Source: Strongylocentrotus purpuratus
Taxonomy: Eukaryota; Echinodermata; Echinoidea; Camarodonta; Strongylocentrotidae
NCBI RefSeq assembly: GCF_000002235.5
Contig: NW_022145611.1
Location: 17,891,633-17,955,632, forward strand
Length of the DNA stretch: 64,000 bases
Direction of reading: 5' to 3'
In this document: piece after piece, positions 45,261-57,897 of the stretch
Numbering within the stretch: position 1 is the first letter of the stretch
Layout: each line of letters begins with the position of its first letter
Translations under genes and position numbers: made by a program
The notes under the pieces: model-generated
What the model saw: only the letters and a program-made list of their open reading frames with translations
The model's database searches: none
Told to the model about the DNA's origin: nothing

Positions 45261-47339
45261 TATTCAGATTTTGTTTTATTCATGTCTGAAGATGCACATT
45301 AGAAGAATGGTATATTTATATTGTGCTTTATGTCATCCCTCTATTTCAAGTCACTCATGAATCACATTTTCTTTTTAGCAACTAAGAATGGATTTTAACA
45401 AAAAATGTCACCCGGTCTCACTTGATATCAAAATGAAGATGAGCACATTTACTTTCAGGGTTTAAAAGAAAATCATGGATTACATGACAATGTGTCAATT
45501 CCCTATATAAGCTAGTTATTACTTAATGTAAAGTCACTATTGAAACTTATTTATTAATGTGATCCTAACTGCTTGAAAAGTCAGATGATGTTGACATTAA
45601 TGTGTACTACATGTATTTTTTTTTAATATGTAAGGTTCGTCTATTTCTGCAGACATGTACCTATCTACTTCTTACAGGATAAATCAACATTGACATGGAC
45701 ATTTAAAATTAATTCATGTGCAGTCTTAATAATAATAAGTATTATTAAAATGTTTCAAAGACTAATTGATGGAGAAAGTACATCAATTGGTTTAGTATCT
45801 TACTGTCAATTATTTTAATCTCATCAATCTCTTTTTACATTGCTGAAATAGCTCTTTGTTGTGATAGATTCTTTTCAATGATGATCCCTAAATGAGTGAT
45901 GTGCCAGGGATTTGTACCATGTACCTTGTGGTTCACAGTTGAGAGGTTTGTCCACTGGACCACAGCACCTCTTTGTGCAAATCACAAGTTGTTTTCACAG
46001 CTATATGCTGAACATGCCTAGAAACACATGAAAATATGGGAGAGGATTGTAATACAATTTGTAGAAGAAATCACATTCCAAATCTTTTTAAATGGTTTTG
46101 TACTCATTTTATTTTAATGTCCTTCACAATCAGGCTACATAATTTAATATATATCATGCTCTCATATTTTCATACACATTGAGGTTATTCAAATACGTGT
46201 TTTTTTCTGTTACAGGAAAAAACAAAACATAATGTCAATGATGTATTAAAGGAAGCCTTTGAATTTGTAAAAGGAATCACAAAGATTTCCGTTGCAGGAA
46301 ATTTGAAATGTAGTCTGAAGTTATTAAATATGTACCACAAGGTAAAACCCTTGTCTATTTGCCTTTCCCCATCTTTAGTTCCTATATTTCTTGTTGATCT
46401 TTATTATCTGAATTCTATCGGGAATAGAGCAATTAATCCTTTTTAATATTCAAAAGAGCCATAACAATTTATCAGAACCAAAATGTGAAACTAGAAATCA
46501 AAATTATTGTCATTTAATATTTTGTTGGGTGCTAGTAAATTTTTATTTTCATAATTTCCATTTACCAGATGGTTAGAAGATAAATGAATGAAATGATTAA
46601 TGAGATCTTTCTGAACAGTGCCAATATTCTACTCTTATCTATAGTAGTAAAGTTCACACATGATGTTTAAAATATGGATACATAACTTCAAGAGTGATGC
46701 AATGTGCCATGTAAAGGTTTTTTTTAAATAATGTATGAAAAATAACCCTTGTTTTGATAATCCCCACTTGAATACATTTGCCAATTAACAGAATTTTTTT
46801 TCTTCCTTAAATCATTTTTTTTTTAAATCTGGGCTCAGACTATAGTATTTACTTTGATGTTGCAGGGACAAAATATCACATCTAAAATTTAAGTATGGGT
46901 CTTTTTCATTACAGCCATATTTAATCTTTCAGGTTGCATCAACTCTTGGGAGAAAACTAGACAATTGAGCACGTAATCATTAAAAAAAAACACACGTTGT
47001 GTAGCATGTTGTTCATAGTAAGGATTTTGAATGTGTAAATATTAAGAGAATGCAATGATTGTCTACAAACAGAAATGTTTGTTACACAAACAGAAAAAGA
47101 CTTGTAAATTAAAATGTTTGAATTGGTGAAAAAAAGAATTTGTGATAGTCGTGTTCATTTTCAGTATGTCGTTTTGTGGTCTTTGTCAAGTTGCATTGTA
47201 TTGTTTCATTACACATATTGATGCTGAACATATAATTTGATTTGGGGAGGGGGAAGGGGAGGAGGATGGGATACCAAATCTGCCGACATGATGTATGAAC
47301 ATTACTAATTAAGAAACAAATGAGAGGTCGTCATATTTA
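45261..47339. other. Intergenic, AT-rich
   Basis: No coding frame, and no RNA or mobile element beyond the SINE relic near 45.9 kb. Confidence 0.45.
45895..45980 (-). mobile_element. Decayed tRNA-derived SINE head
   Basis: On the - strand box A reads TGGTCCAGTGG (45952-45962) and box B GGTACAAATCC (45908-45918), 33 bp apart as in a tRNA gene. The flanking arms do not pair as a tRNA acceptor stem, so this is a SINE relic rather than a tRNA. Confidence 0.55.
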
Positions 47340-47361
47340 GATTGGTTGATGAAGATAGATG

Positions 47362-47383
47362 CCCCCCCCCCCCCCCCCCCCCC
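47362..47383. repeat. Poly-C run of 22
   Basis: Uninterrupted C run. The length may vary with sequencing error. Confidence 0.9.
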
Positions 47384-47439
47384 ATTCCTGACAACGCCCC
47401 TGATACTAATTGTATTATTCGTGACATGTCAAAGTTGGA

Positions 47440-47607
47440 GGCCCGAATTCACAAAGGAGGTTTGTCGACAAACCTCGGTTCAACTGCGTCATATTACACG
47501 TTTCGATGCGTTTCATACCAAGGGTCAGACAAACCTTGGTCTGGAACGCATCATATGACGCACATAAACCTAGGTTTGTCTACAAACCTCCTTTGTGAAT
47601 TCGGGCC
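47440..47607. mobile_element. Palindromic MITE, 168 bp
   Basis: GGCCCGAATTCACAAAGGAG at the left is the exact complement of the right end. The inverted arms continue as GTTTGT(C/A)GACAAACCT(A/C)GGTT and weaken toward the middle. The flanks suggest a short GGA target duplication. The near-perfect arms suggest a fairly young copy. Confidence 0.9.
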
Positions 47608-48635
47608 GGAGTGTCTGAGATATGAGTAGAAGTACTTTGCACCGATAATGGTGATGAATCCATGTTTGTAGTTCCTTCGTTAGCTTGAGAAGTATATTGA
47701 CTGTAAAGTTTCATTCACTTTTTGTGCATAGGAGTCTTTGAATGATGTGAATGGTTGCGATTGGATGTTTGGGAACTGGAAATTGATCGTAAAGAATACA
47801 ATCACTTTAAACAGTTGTGAGCAGTATGGATCGTAATGTTTGTGAAACCGGTTCAAATATCTTTCTTTTCTTTAGTTGACGACCTCGTTGAAATGTGACT
47901 GTTGATTGATTATGGGATGAGTGGTATGGCGTTAAAAGACAACTTTTATTGCAAAGCAGGCGTAGAAAGCACACGACATGCATGTTATAAGGGATCATAA
48001 TTGGTTGCAAACTTTTTGAATGGTTTATTCCGGATGGATGTCGGGCCAGGGCTATCTTTGTCATTGCTGCCCAAAACTTATTTATTTTGCGCTTGTTGAT
48101 AGTAAATGATAGTGAATGCATTGTCAGTCGTACTTCTTTCTTTATAGACCCATCACCTATACTAAGTCGGTTTCTTGACTTTTATTCGATGTAAGAGTAA
48201 TCTTCGTCTTGGGATATGATGTGTCGACTTTGTCTTATTCAAAGAGTAACATATCGTATGCAGAAGTCTTAATCCTGAATGAAGCAGCTAGTTCAAATCC
48301 CTACTTTTTGAAAAGTCTTGGGATCTAGCCCAAATTATAGATTAACGATTAAGGATTGCTCGATTACCTGAGTCCAACTGGTGGCTGTGTAGAACCACCG
48401 ACTTTCTTTGTTCCGAGTCAACTTCAACATGCAAATATGCAGACAGTGGTCGCGGACTTCCTGCCTGCGCGTGTCTGCGTGCGCTCGCCGACTCCCCATG
48501 CAAACGAAGCGCGCACGGTATTCACTCGTTACAGTGTGAATTTGATTCCAGTGCTACCAATTCATATTTTATTCCTCTCCTCCTCCTACCTAATGCGTTC
48601 TTTATGTCTGTCTGTCTGGATCTCTCTCTCTCTCG

Positions 48636-48678
<43 letters not shown>

Positions 48679-49392
48679 GCTAGCTCTGTTTCTATCTCTT
48701 TCCATCTTTGTTTACCCTTTCTCCGTCTCTTTCTTATTCTCATCCTTTCCGCTTTTCTTTTCTTTCCTCCTCTTTTTCATGCACTCGACAGAATGATTCG
48801 TCGGATCCTTTTCCTCATAAAAGAAATGATACGATTACTTTGGAATTGATTAAAACTTTTGAAAAACTCTCAACTTTACTTGCACTAAAAATACAAGATG
48901 TATCATGATGTCCAATACAAAGATTGCGAAATAACAGTCCTATTATCTCCAAACCTTAGATTTAAATAGAATTCCACGGTACATACTTTTTAAAAATAAT
49001 TATTTCTGTTATCTACTTTAAATTGTGTAGAAATGAATTATAAGGAAATCAAAAATGGAATTTTCTTCATCAAATAATCCCAACGCTAAATACTCCCAGG
49101 TCAAGTCTTAATGATAGCACTTTGATTGCCATCTACTTCATGATTTTGTTTCAATTAAAGAACGAGTGATTGTATGATTAATTTCGATGTTTCCTTGATA
49201 TAGACCGGTATAGTGGTAACATTGCGGTTTAAGGGTTTTGGGTGCAAAATATCCATTCAATATTGTTTAAATATTGCCTTCAGAGGTTTAGATGGCAATA
49301 CTTCAACCTAAATTCGCAAAAAACATAAATATATGTCCAAATGTTCAATGTTGAAGTGCGTTCGCGATATCTATCCAGGCCGGATCGATATG
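47608..49392. other. Intergenic, with a small CpG-rich patch at about 48440-48530
   Basis: AT-rich overall. The patch contains GCGCGTGTCTGCGTGCGCTC, ATGCAAAC (octamer-like) and GCGCGC. No gene is supported. Confidence 0.4.
48618..48677. repeat. (CT)n microsatellite
   Basis: About 60 bp of CT with one GCA interruption, followed by TAGCTAGCT. Confidence 0.93.
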
Positions 49393-49545
49393 ATTTACCA
49401 AATATATATCAATTAGTAGGCGGTTTCCCGGGGAAATTTGTATCATCACGTATTAGTCAAAACATTTTCTTTCACATGATTGGTAATAAGAGCTTCTATT
49501 TCATTTTTTTTGAGAGGGGGCGTTTCCAAACCTTCTCTACCTTTA
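49393..49545. repeat. Dispersed repeat R4, copy 2
   Basis: Matches 24106-24258 almost throughout: ATCAATTAGTAGGCGGTTT, TTTCACATGATTGGTAATAA and GGGGCGTTTCCAA. Confidence 0.8.
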
Positions 49546-50625
49546 AGCACATCAAACAGTAAATTAGATATTCCAAAACCACAATTAATTTTCATTCTTG
49601 GAATTTTCTGTACCGGTAATTTCATTTAGGCCTAGGAGTTGATTTCTCATGCTTCTTACATCCATCAAAAGAAGAAGAGAAAATCGTGGGAAAATTATGA
49701 TATGAAGCTTTAATAGACAAGCAAAAATTAACAATTCTAATTCAATTCATGATTTGTAATGAGATTTTTCAGAATATAAAACCGTGTGAGCATCGTTGAA
49801 GATAAAGAAAATAAAGACATCGAGCTGAAGAGATGGGATTATGGAAGGAGTCCGCATTGTATGTGAGAGCGGGAAAATACCCCGAGGTAGAGAATATGTT
49901 TTCGGTCTCATCGCTGATTTTAATACACGTCAAATTGGCGCCTTCAGGCGATCAAAATCTGATTTTTGAAAAGGGTGGGAAAGTCTAATATCCTCTCTCC
50001 ATAATTCTCAATATCTTACATCCAATAGCTTTTTCGTTTTAATCTTTCATTTACTCTTCGCTTTGTAATTATGTTTTTTTTTTCTTCTATCAATAGACTT
50101 ATGGTTGTCAAGATTTTGAAGAAAATAAAATTATTTACAACCATAATAATAGTCTATTGTGGTTGCCAATAATTGTATTTTGTCAAGACTCTTGATAGAA
50201 TACAATGATTTACAAAACCATTTTCCCTTCGTTTTGCCTTTCTTACCATCTTCCTCTCCTCGGTATTTTTATCTGTCTCTTGATAAATCACGTACCTTAC
50301 GTCTAGGTTTTCTCTATAGTAGGCTATATACAGTATTTTTATTTATTTAATATTTTTTTGTATAATTAAAATTCTTCAAAATTTGACGTTGTCGATCGAT
50401 ATTTTCCATAATTATTCTATCTTCATTATTTTGTCTCTCTTACATTAAAACTAAGGAATGTATTTGATTATGGAAAATTATCACTTTTCATCATTTGTTA
50501 TATGTAATATTATTGTCTGTCTCCTATTCCTCTCTAACTATTCCCTATTTTGATGTATTACAATAATCGTCACTCTCACTTCTGCCTTTTTTCTTATAGT
50601 CTGTCCCACCTTCCCTTCTTTCATC

Positions 50626-50970
50626 TTGCCCCCCCCCCCTCTCTCTCTCTCTCTCTCTGTCTCTCTTTCTCTTTCTCTTGTCTATCAATATCCCTCCATC
50701 AATCTCTATGAACATCCCTTTCTCTCACCTTCCATCTTTCTCATCATCTTCTCTCTTTCCTGTGGGATGTCGTTTGTAAGCGCTGTCATCAGTGATTTGC
50801 ATTCACTCAGAAATGCGGGCCCTAGTCTCAATTACACGAGGGAGTCGCAAGTAGCCGCAAGGGAAGAGCGTGTCGAGCGGTGCTCGTACCGGCCGCCACC
50901 GGCCCTCAACCGTGTGTCGCAACCGGGCTCTTCGCCCTTTTTTTCCTCCACGGGCTGCACTGTGATAGCC
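50626..50970. other. C run, short (CT)n, then a GC-rich block with an octamer
   Basis: A poly-C run and CT repeat at about 50630-50660 precede a GC-rich block (about 50775-50970). That block contains a perfect ATTTGCAT octamer near 50793 and CGGCCGCCACCGGCC near 50891. No coding frame or RNA fold was recognised. Confidence 0.45.
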
Positions 50971-51589
50971 CAATGACATGCTTGAGGGGGGAAAAAATCA
51001 CAAATTACAACTGTAATAATGGTTGTCTGCATACCAAATGATATTCGAGGCAGAGCAGATATTCATTTTCATGCTTCTTTTTTTCCTCCACTCTCTCTAC
51101 TCAATTTTCTTCAAAATTCTCCTTATTTTTAAAACGATCCTTCTGCATATCAATAAAGAGATCAATTTGCCCGAATTCGATCGCATAGATTTCACAAGCC
51201 ATGAAACAACGAAGAGAATAAACTTCAAAGGCTATTTGAATTTTAATAGGCAAACTAGATATCTCCTACAAGACGACGCTCAGGTTTACAACAACCCCAA
51301 TTCATAATAAAAAATAACTGTAATAGTATGCTTTCGTCAAAATGTTGTAATTTTATACTTATAAATAGAAATGCCTTTCATCGAAAATAAGAGTAGAATG
51401 GTATTGCTTTTTGAAAAAAATAAAGCCAGATAATACTGCCTCGCAACAGGTTTCCTTTTATGAATATAATTATATAGTATTAGGCGACTGATAACGCCAA
51501 ATAATACATTTCGGTGAATTTGTGTTTATTCTACTTGCATCACTGATCAAGCTTATTATTATGAACAGGGGCGGTGGTTTACCCTTACA

Positions 51590-51935
51590 TACAAAATCAA
51601 ACAGTTTAAACAAAAATGTAATTGTAACATTTATACATATATCATTTTAAATAATTGGAAACTGGCCACTGGTAGGCTTTTTAGCCTTTGCCGATTCCCC
51701 CACATCCTCATATTTTACAATATTTTGATTTGATATGTTTTTGTTGTTGGTGTGTTTGCGTTAGTTGAAACGTTTTTTAATGTAAGTTATCGTCCCATTT
51801 TATGTCACCATGTACTTTATGTAAATTTAATAAATGTATTTTTCCTTTGTTATGTAATTTTCAATGTAGTAATAATGTACTTGCTGTTTTTTTTAATGAG
51901 ATGTGGAACAAATAAACTTGAAAATTGAAACGTGA
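51590..51935 (+). mobile_element. Possible 3' UTR fragment of a LINE
   Basis: Contains CTGGTAGGCTTTTTAGCCTT, then T-rich sequence with AATAAATGTATTTTT and a terminal AATAAACTTGAAAATTGAAA. This resembles 3' ends of non-LTR retrotransposons, with a short GAAA-type tail. No reverse transcriptase is present. Tentative. Confidence 0.4.
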
Positions 51936-52139
51936 ATGCCATACATTACTCTAATTTTAATAATCTTATCTCTGTGTTTGTTTTTCATAAGAAATATATT
52001 CCAGCCCATTTGTATCGATGCTTGTATGCTGCCATCTCGATACCTTGCAAAAATAATCCTATCTCCTGCTATAGTATCTCTTTCCACCGGAATATAATGA
52101 AGATCTGATATAGCTAGCGCCATCTTATGTAAGATCGAT

Positions 52140-52154
52140 GGGGGGGGGGGGGGG
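52140..52154. repeat. Poly-G run
   Basis: Uninterrupted run of about 15 G. Confidence 0.85.
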
Positions 52155-52984
52155 CTGGATAAGATCCAAGCTTGCTTGCTTTCGTAGCTTCATCACTTCA
52201 AGTATCATTACATGGTACTCGATAGATAGCACAGGAACTTAGAGAGAAAGCTTGAACCGGCACGAGTACAGCGGCAGTTCCTATTACCTTTATTTCATGA
52301 GCCGTGTGATGTGAAGAAAAGGAGAGAAAAGGGGCAATTCTGAAGAGTTTTTATGTGAAGTGCTAGATAAGAGCAAACTAGACATTGATTTAGCTGATTA
52401 CATATCCTTCGCTACTCTCTCACACTCCAATTAACACTTCAGAAATAAAGAGAGACACTGGATATTGGAAATGAGTCAATTTTATGAGATAATTGAAGAT
52501 TTTCAACCTTGTTCTTATCGTATATGGGGGGAAATGCCATACCTGCGAGCTATGTAAGTGTATTCTGTCGGCATAATAGATTTTCTCAATTCACAAACAA
52601 ACCGTATACTTAGAGCTTACATCATTCTTTCGTTTTTTAATAACACAGCTATCTCTTTTTCAATGAATTATGTTGTTTGTGTGGCGTCCTGTTTTTTTAA
52701 TATAAATCTCTTATGAAAACATATTTGTTCTTTTATATTATCATGAAATCTCTAACCTAGTTTATAATGATAAGAGTAATCACACATCGTTACAAAATAC
52801 ACAACTTGTAGAGAAATGTTGGAACGATTACTCTATAAGGCAACTCAATTACTTTCATTTCATTTGAAAACGTAAAAGTAGGAATCGTCTAATCCAAAGA
52901 GGCTTTCAAACGAAATGAACAAGAATTTCATACTGTGAACATTCAAATTTTTACGCAGACGAGTAAATGTAGACAATCAGAAAG

Positions 52985-53217
52985 CATGATCACCCCAATG
53001 CTACGTAACGTCTTTTACAAGGCGTTAATTATTGACGCTCAAAAACTGTTTGACCAACACTGACGTTCGCATCCTACCGGGTACCCATTTAACCTGGGTG
53101 GAGAGTAGCAAGTGCAGGTTAATATCTTGCCAAATGATATTAGTGCCGCGTGTCGGGATTCGAACCCTCGACCTTCGCATCTCCAGTCAAGCGCTTAAAC
53201 CACTCGGCCACGACACT
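52985..53217 (-). mobile_element. tRNA-derived SINE
   Basis: On the - strand it starts GTCGTGGCCGAGTGGTTTAA. It has a perfect box A (TGGCCGAGTGG, 53200-53210) and a perfect box B (GGTTCGAATCC, 53156-53166). After the head comes ACTAATATCATTTGGCAAGA and AAATGGGTACCCGGTAGGAT, the kind of body seen in marine SINEs. The acceptor arms do not pair fully, so it is not a functional tRNA. The 3' limit is uncertain. Confidence 0.82.
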
Positions 53218-55250
53218 CCTTTTAGTACATTGATTAATTTGTGTTTACATGTTTGTTTGTTTGATTGATTGATTGATTTTAAATCGTGTATTCCGGATCT
53301 AAAGGGAAATTATTTTAAAGTTTCCAATGCCGGTTTTGATCCCAAAATAGATGAAAACAGAAGAAATTTTAAAAACTGAATCTTCGCTATTAAGCATAAC
53401 AATAATTTTTGTCGATGATGTCAGTGAATTATATCTCAAACTTAAACAAAATAACCGAAATTCCTTATTCAATTCTTAGTCACCGTCCTTCCCGATCTTT
53501 ACTTAATTTTTATTCTCTTTATTGTTATATTATTTTCATTCCCGGCTCTGTTTGTTACGACATGGGAGAAAATTATATTCTTTGTATGATATCTAAAGCC
53601 TTGAATTCAGCTGGAAATATGGTATCTAATATAATGACAAGCAATCTGTTCATAATTATTTTGGCTTCATGTTTTAAAAAAACAGCAGCATCAATCTCTC
53701 TCAGTGCGAGAGAGATTCGATCAGATGAAACAGATGTGTTTTTTCAAGCAATATTACGGAGACATCAACATAATTCTGTTTAATGGGCCTATTTGTATGT
53801 TTCATCACAAATTTCTGTGCAAATAGCACCAAAAAAGTCACGAAATATGAGTGAGCATTAGAGCTAAATGAGGATTTCAAGGCCATGTTTTCGTCGCTAT
53901 CTTATACATCTCGCCTCCCTTTCTGTCTCCCCATCAGATATTGATTACGTAACATTATCTGACGCAGTGGCTGATTGAAATCTCTATATAATCATATCAC
54001 ATGCGATATGAGGACATAACATTTTGAAGACAAAAGGCTAAAAATTAATGGCATAGATTTCGATCCAAAAAAGTAATGCAGATTCATCTTGAAGCTATGC
54101 GTGTGTTGGCCGAAAGCTGGGTAAATGTGTAACGGGTTTAGAGGGTAATTAGAACTCGTAATAATGAACTACCAGGCCAAAATCCGGGGCCAAGATAAAA
54201 AAAAAAATAAGACAGTGTGTTTTCTTTTCATGATAATGAAAACTTGTTACGAATTTCCACTTGAATTCACATTTAGGCATATTGATATTTGCAAGTTGAG
54301 AGATTGATAATTATTCATCTAAATTTTATTGATTTATTTTGTATAGTACTGTCTACTGACTACACGAATTTATTGTTTTCTTACATAGATATTTGCGTCT
54401 CTTAAAATCAATTATTTTGATGCAAAACGCTACAGCTAAGATAGTCATTGTATCTTTATAGCAAATGGTTCTTTGAAACAAAAGACCAATGAGTGGTTCG
54501 CGAAAGCTCAATACTCCTGTCAGTCATCACTATTTAAAATCCTATTAAATCATCGCCATTATGAGCATCGTGAGAACCCTTCAAGGCATAAACAGTGCAT
54601 GATTTGATCAAACCAAATGCCATTGATTTCTCTTTTGGAGTTGCCATCGGACACAATAAGCTCACCACTGACTGAAAACAATCCGCCAATTTAGCAACGT
54701 GCGATTAGGTTAGGTGTTCTTACCGCGCGATCACGCACTGCCCTTTATCCGCACGCAGCGTGGCGCCTCCCCCTGCCGTTATACGCCGTAAAACGAAATT
54801 CGTAATGACTTTAAATCGTTTTTGTTCAGATCCTCTTCCTATTCTTTCACCTTTTTCTTTTCTTGCCTTAAATTCCGAACAGGTTAGTGTAGTGAAGATG
54901 ACATTGAGTGACATCTTGAGATGAAAAGAGCCCCCGGGATAGGTGGGGTGCTGATTGTTTGGGAGAATTTGGAAAGGGGGTATGTGGTTGTCAATGCCGT
55001 TAACGAGTTGAAGGGTACTCATCGATTGTGTGTATTTGTGCCTTCCATAATGGTCTGTATATCTAAACATGCACTTGCATTAGCTAATGATGGGTTATTA
55101 GTGAATGCCCCTTAATAGTATCGTTTTATTTCCACAATCTATTTATGTCAAGGTACTGATTAATGTGAACGCTAAATTATGTGAGACATATTATTTTAGC
55201 GACCATCGAAGGTTGACAACGGTGCTATATTATACGAGAAAGCATCTTTG
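53218..55250. other. Intergenic, with a CpG-rich patch at about 54715-54795
   Basis: AT-rich. The patch has CCGCGCGATCACGCACTGC and CCGCACGCAGCGTGGCGCC. No gene is supported. Confidence 0.4.
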
Positions 55251-55255
55251 TGGTC

Positions 55256-55325
55256 GTCGTCATCATCATCATCATCATCATCATTTTCACCATCATCATC
55301 ATCACCATCATCATCATGAGCATCA
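55256..55325. repeat. (ATC)n microsatellite
   Basis: About 70 bp of imperfect CATCAT. The poly-His open frame over it is an artefact. Confidence 0.92.
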
Positions 55326-55995
55326 TAATAAATTTGCATGATTTAATAAGTCGGACAAAATACAATGCTATGTTCTGCATTTTGCAGTAACATACATTTC
55401 ATGTTCAGTAACGTTTTACTTTTTTGTGTGTACTCTAAATATGGGTTACCTTTCCAAAAAGGGTACTGATTTCGTTTATTTTGTATTCATTCTTTTCATA
55501 GACGGCCTCATTATAGGCTGGCAAGGTGATATGAAATTCATGTAAAGAAAAGTGTGTGGTCATAAGCACAGCTTGAATCGACGTCCTCATTGTAAAATGT
55601 TCATACATTAACAATAATATAGTAGTTGAAATCCAATAAAATATTGAAATGACTTACAGAAGGGAGTTTATATTATTTCCATCATTCTCTTTTTATTGTT
55701 CATTGTTTCATGAAAACGCAATTACAGCTGTCTGGAATATAATCATGGAACTTGGGGCTTATTGGTCCATGTACATGAGAAAATAAACAAGGTACTAAAT
55801 TCAGGAACATTTGTATATTATAACATAAAATAATCTGTTCCGTTTGTATTTTTTACAGGCTTAAATGTGACCAATTCTATATACATTATTAACTAACAAA
55901 AATATTAATATCACTGTCCTACCACCTCCACTTATCATACCTATCTGATATCACCTCCCCCCCCCCCTCTATCTTCAACCGCTCTCATCTTCTTA

Positions 55996-55998
<3 letters not shown>

Positions 55999-56055
<57 letters not shown>
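55999..56055. repeat. (CT)n microsatellite
   Basis: Nearly pure CT over about 55 bp, preceded by a C run at about 55958-55967. Confidence 0.94.
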
Positions 56056-56062
<7 letters not shown>

Positions 56063-56399
56063 GTCGCTCCGTTGTTTGAACTATGTATCTCACTTACTCA
56101 CATTCACTCTCACTCATTAATTTATAGCATCTCTTTCGTTGCCTCTCCATCTCCGTTTCTCTCTGTCTCTATACTACCGCATGACAGCTATGAGGTGATG
56201 CGGAGAGGAAATTGTCAGGAAATGGATCAATATAATGGCAAATTAGATGGTGGATTCGAACCAGCGATGGCTTCCTGTCCAAGATCAGGATTAAGAACCC
56301 ATCTTTTCAGAAGAAAACATAAAGATTGTGCAAATTGAAAGATTGTATGAAGGGGGTCGGTCGATCGCACTAAGACGGGGAAAAAAGGAGAGATAAAAA

Positions 56400-56650
56400 A
56401 TATTGAGAGAGGGACGCAAACCGCTTTTTGTTTACTGAGTCAATTTGTTCGCGCCGCTCGAGTATGGTCACGAAACTGCACCGGGCTTACGCCGTCAGCT
56501 CGGGCCGACAGGTAGACCCGTGTTCCGCTAGAATTGGATCACAAGTAGGGGCGAAAGAGGCAACGGGGAACAAGAGGTTGTCACGAGTGCACCCCTCTAC
56601 CTCGGTGAGCCACCCGCTGGCTGAGAAGAGAAGGGAAGTTTGACGAAGGA
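56400..56650. other. GC-rich intergenic block
   Basis: Contains CGCGCCGCTCGAGTATGGTC, CGGGCTTACGCCGTCAGC and CACCCGCTGGCTGAG in otherwise AT-rich DNA. A 71-codon open frame spans it with no recognised domain. Confidence 0.4.
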
Positions 56651-57890
56651 AATGAAGGGAATTCAATCACTGGTCATCAATTGACGATGAAGACTCTCTT
56701 GGGATGCATTAGGTATAGGAGGGGGATATTTTTTCACCGGTATACGAATTGTCATGAAGGGAAGGGGCCAGGCTAAATATCACCAGATCACAGCAAACTG
56801 CAAACATAGAAAGCATATCTCCTTTGAGGTTAAACGTCAATCGTTTGCCTTTTGCAACACTGTTGTCACAGGGTTAACGTTTAAGATGTATAATAAACCT
56901 ACAGTGCTTCAATATCATAAATTCAATCATATACAAATAATGTACACGAACCCCTAGATACATAAAATACTTTCAATTCTCTATTTATTAATTTCCACGT
57001 CAAGATTAAAACAATACTAGAGAATCTTCAAAAACAAACATAATGAGAGCTGAAGAGGGAGGATCATGGAAAGCACTTAATGGCTTGCTAAAAATGACCC
57101 TTTAAAGAACATTTACTAGTACTTGATGGAATTGTGAATGCATTGGAAGTATAAGACAATAATATTATTATTGTCATACTAATTTCTGGAAGAACTGTAC
57201 GAAAGATATATATCATTTTCAATGCGATTATTAAATCCTTACTTTTTTGTTGTTGTAATTTCATTTACAGAGTTAGTGTTCAGGCATTTTATTTGCGTTT
57301 GAATACATCTAAATTCATACAACTATTCTTTATGTAAGAAGGATCTTCGACGGAATTCTTTTCTTTCGTAACGGCAAGGAAAACAATGCCACTTTCGTTT
57401 TCGTTTTGAAAAAGCTACAAAGTAGCATTTAAATATACGATTATGTTTGGATATGTTATCTCTCATTTAGTTTTCACTTTTTTATGTTTCAATAGTTTAA
57501 TCATTGTGGTTAAAATCATGGAGTTCCGGGCAAGTCCAAGGTAGTTTGTCTGACACACGTTACCAATAATATCCCTTATAATTATACTTATTTTATAATC
57601 CTTACAGAGGGTAAGCCTACTCACAAATCAAATCAACTAACATTCTTTTCGATTTAAGTTCAATGTTTCATCTGCTCAGTAAACGAGGGGACATAAAAGG
57701 AACATGTACATTGGACCCGCGTCATTCTATCTTTGTTCATTATAGAAAAATAAATATGAATGTCATAAAGATACACGTGATGAGCCTACATTTTCTAATG
57801 ACCACATGAATCAATATTTTGAAACCTAAACTTGTTTTATATCATATATCAACATTTCTGCGGGTTTTGTTGTCCAAACAGCGAGGTCAG
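56651..57890. other. Intergenic, nothing recognised
   Basis: AT-rich with no recognised repeat, RNA or gene. Confidence 0.45.
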
Positions 57891-57897
57891 ATGAACT

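Noticed and set aside
53150-53217. A tRNA gene on the - strand
   Set aside because: A and B boxes are perfect but the acceptor arms do not pair and a SINE body follows; called a SINE instead.
56245-56300. Perfect box-B word GGTTCGAATCC on the - strand (56252-56262)
   Set aside because: No credible box A at the right distance, so neither a tRNA nor a SINE is supported.
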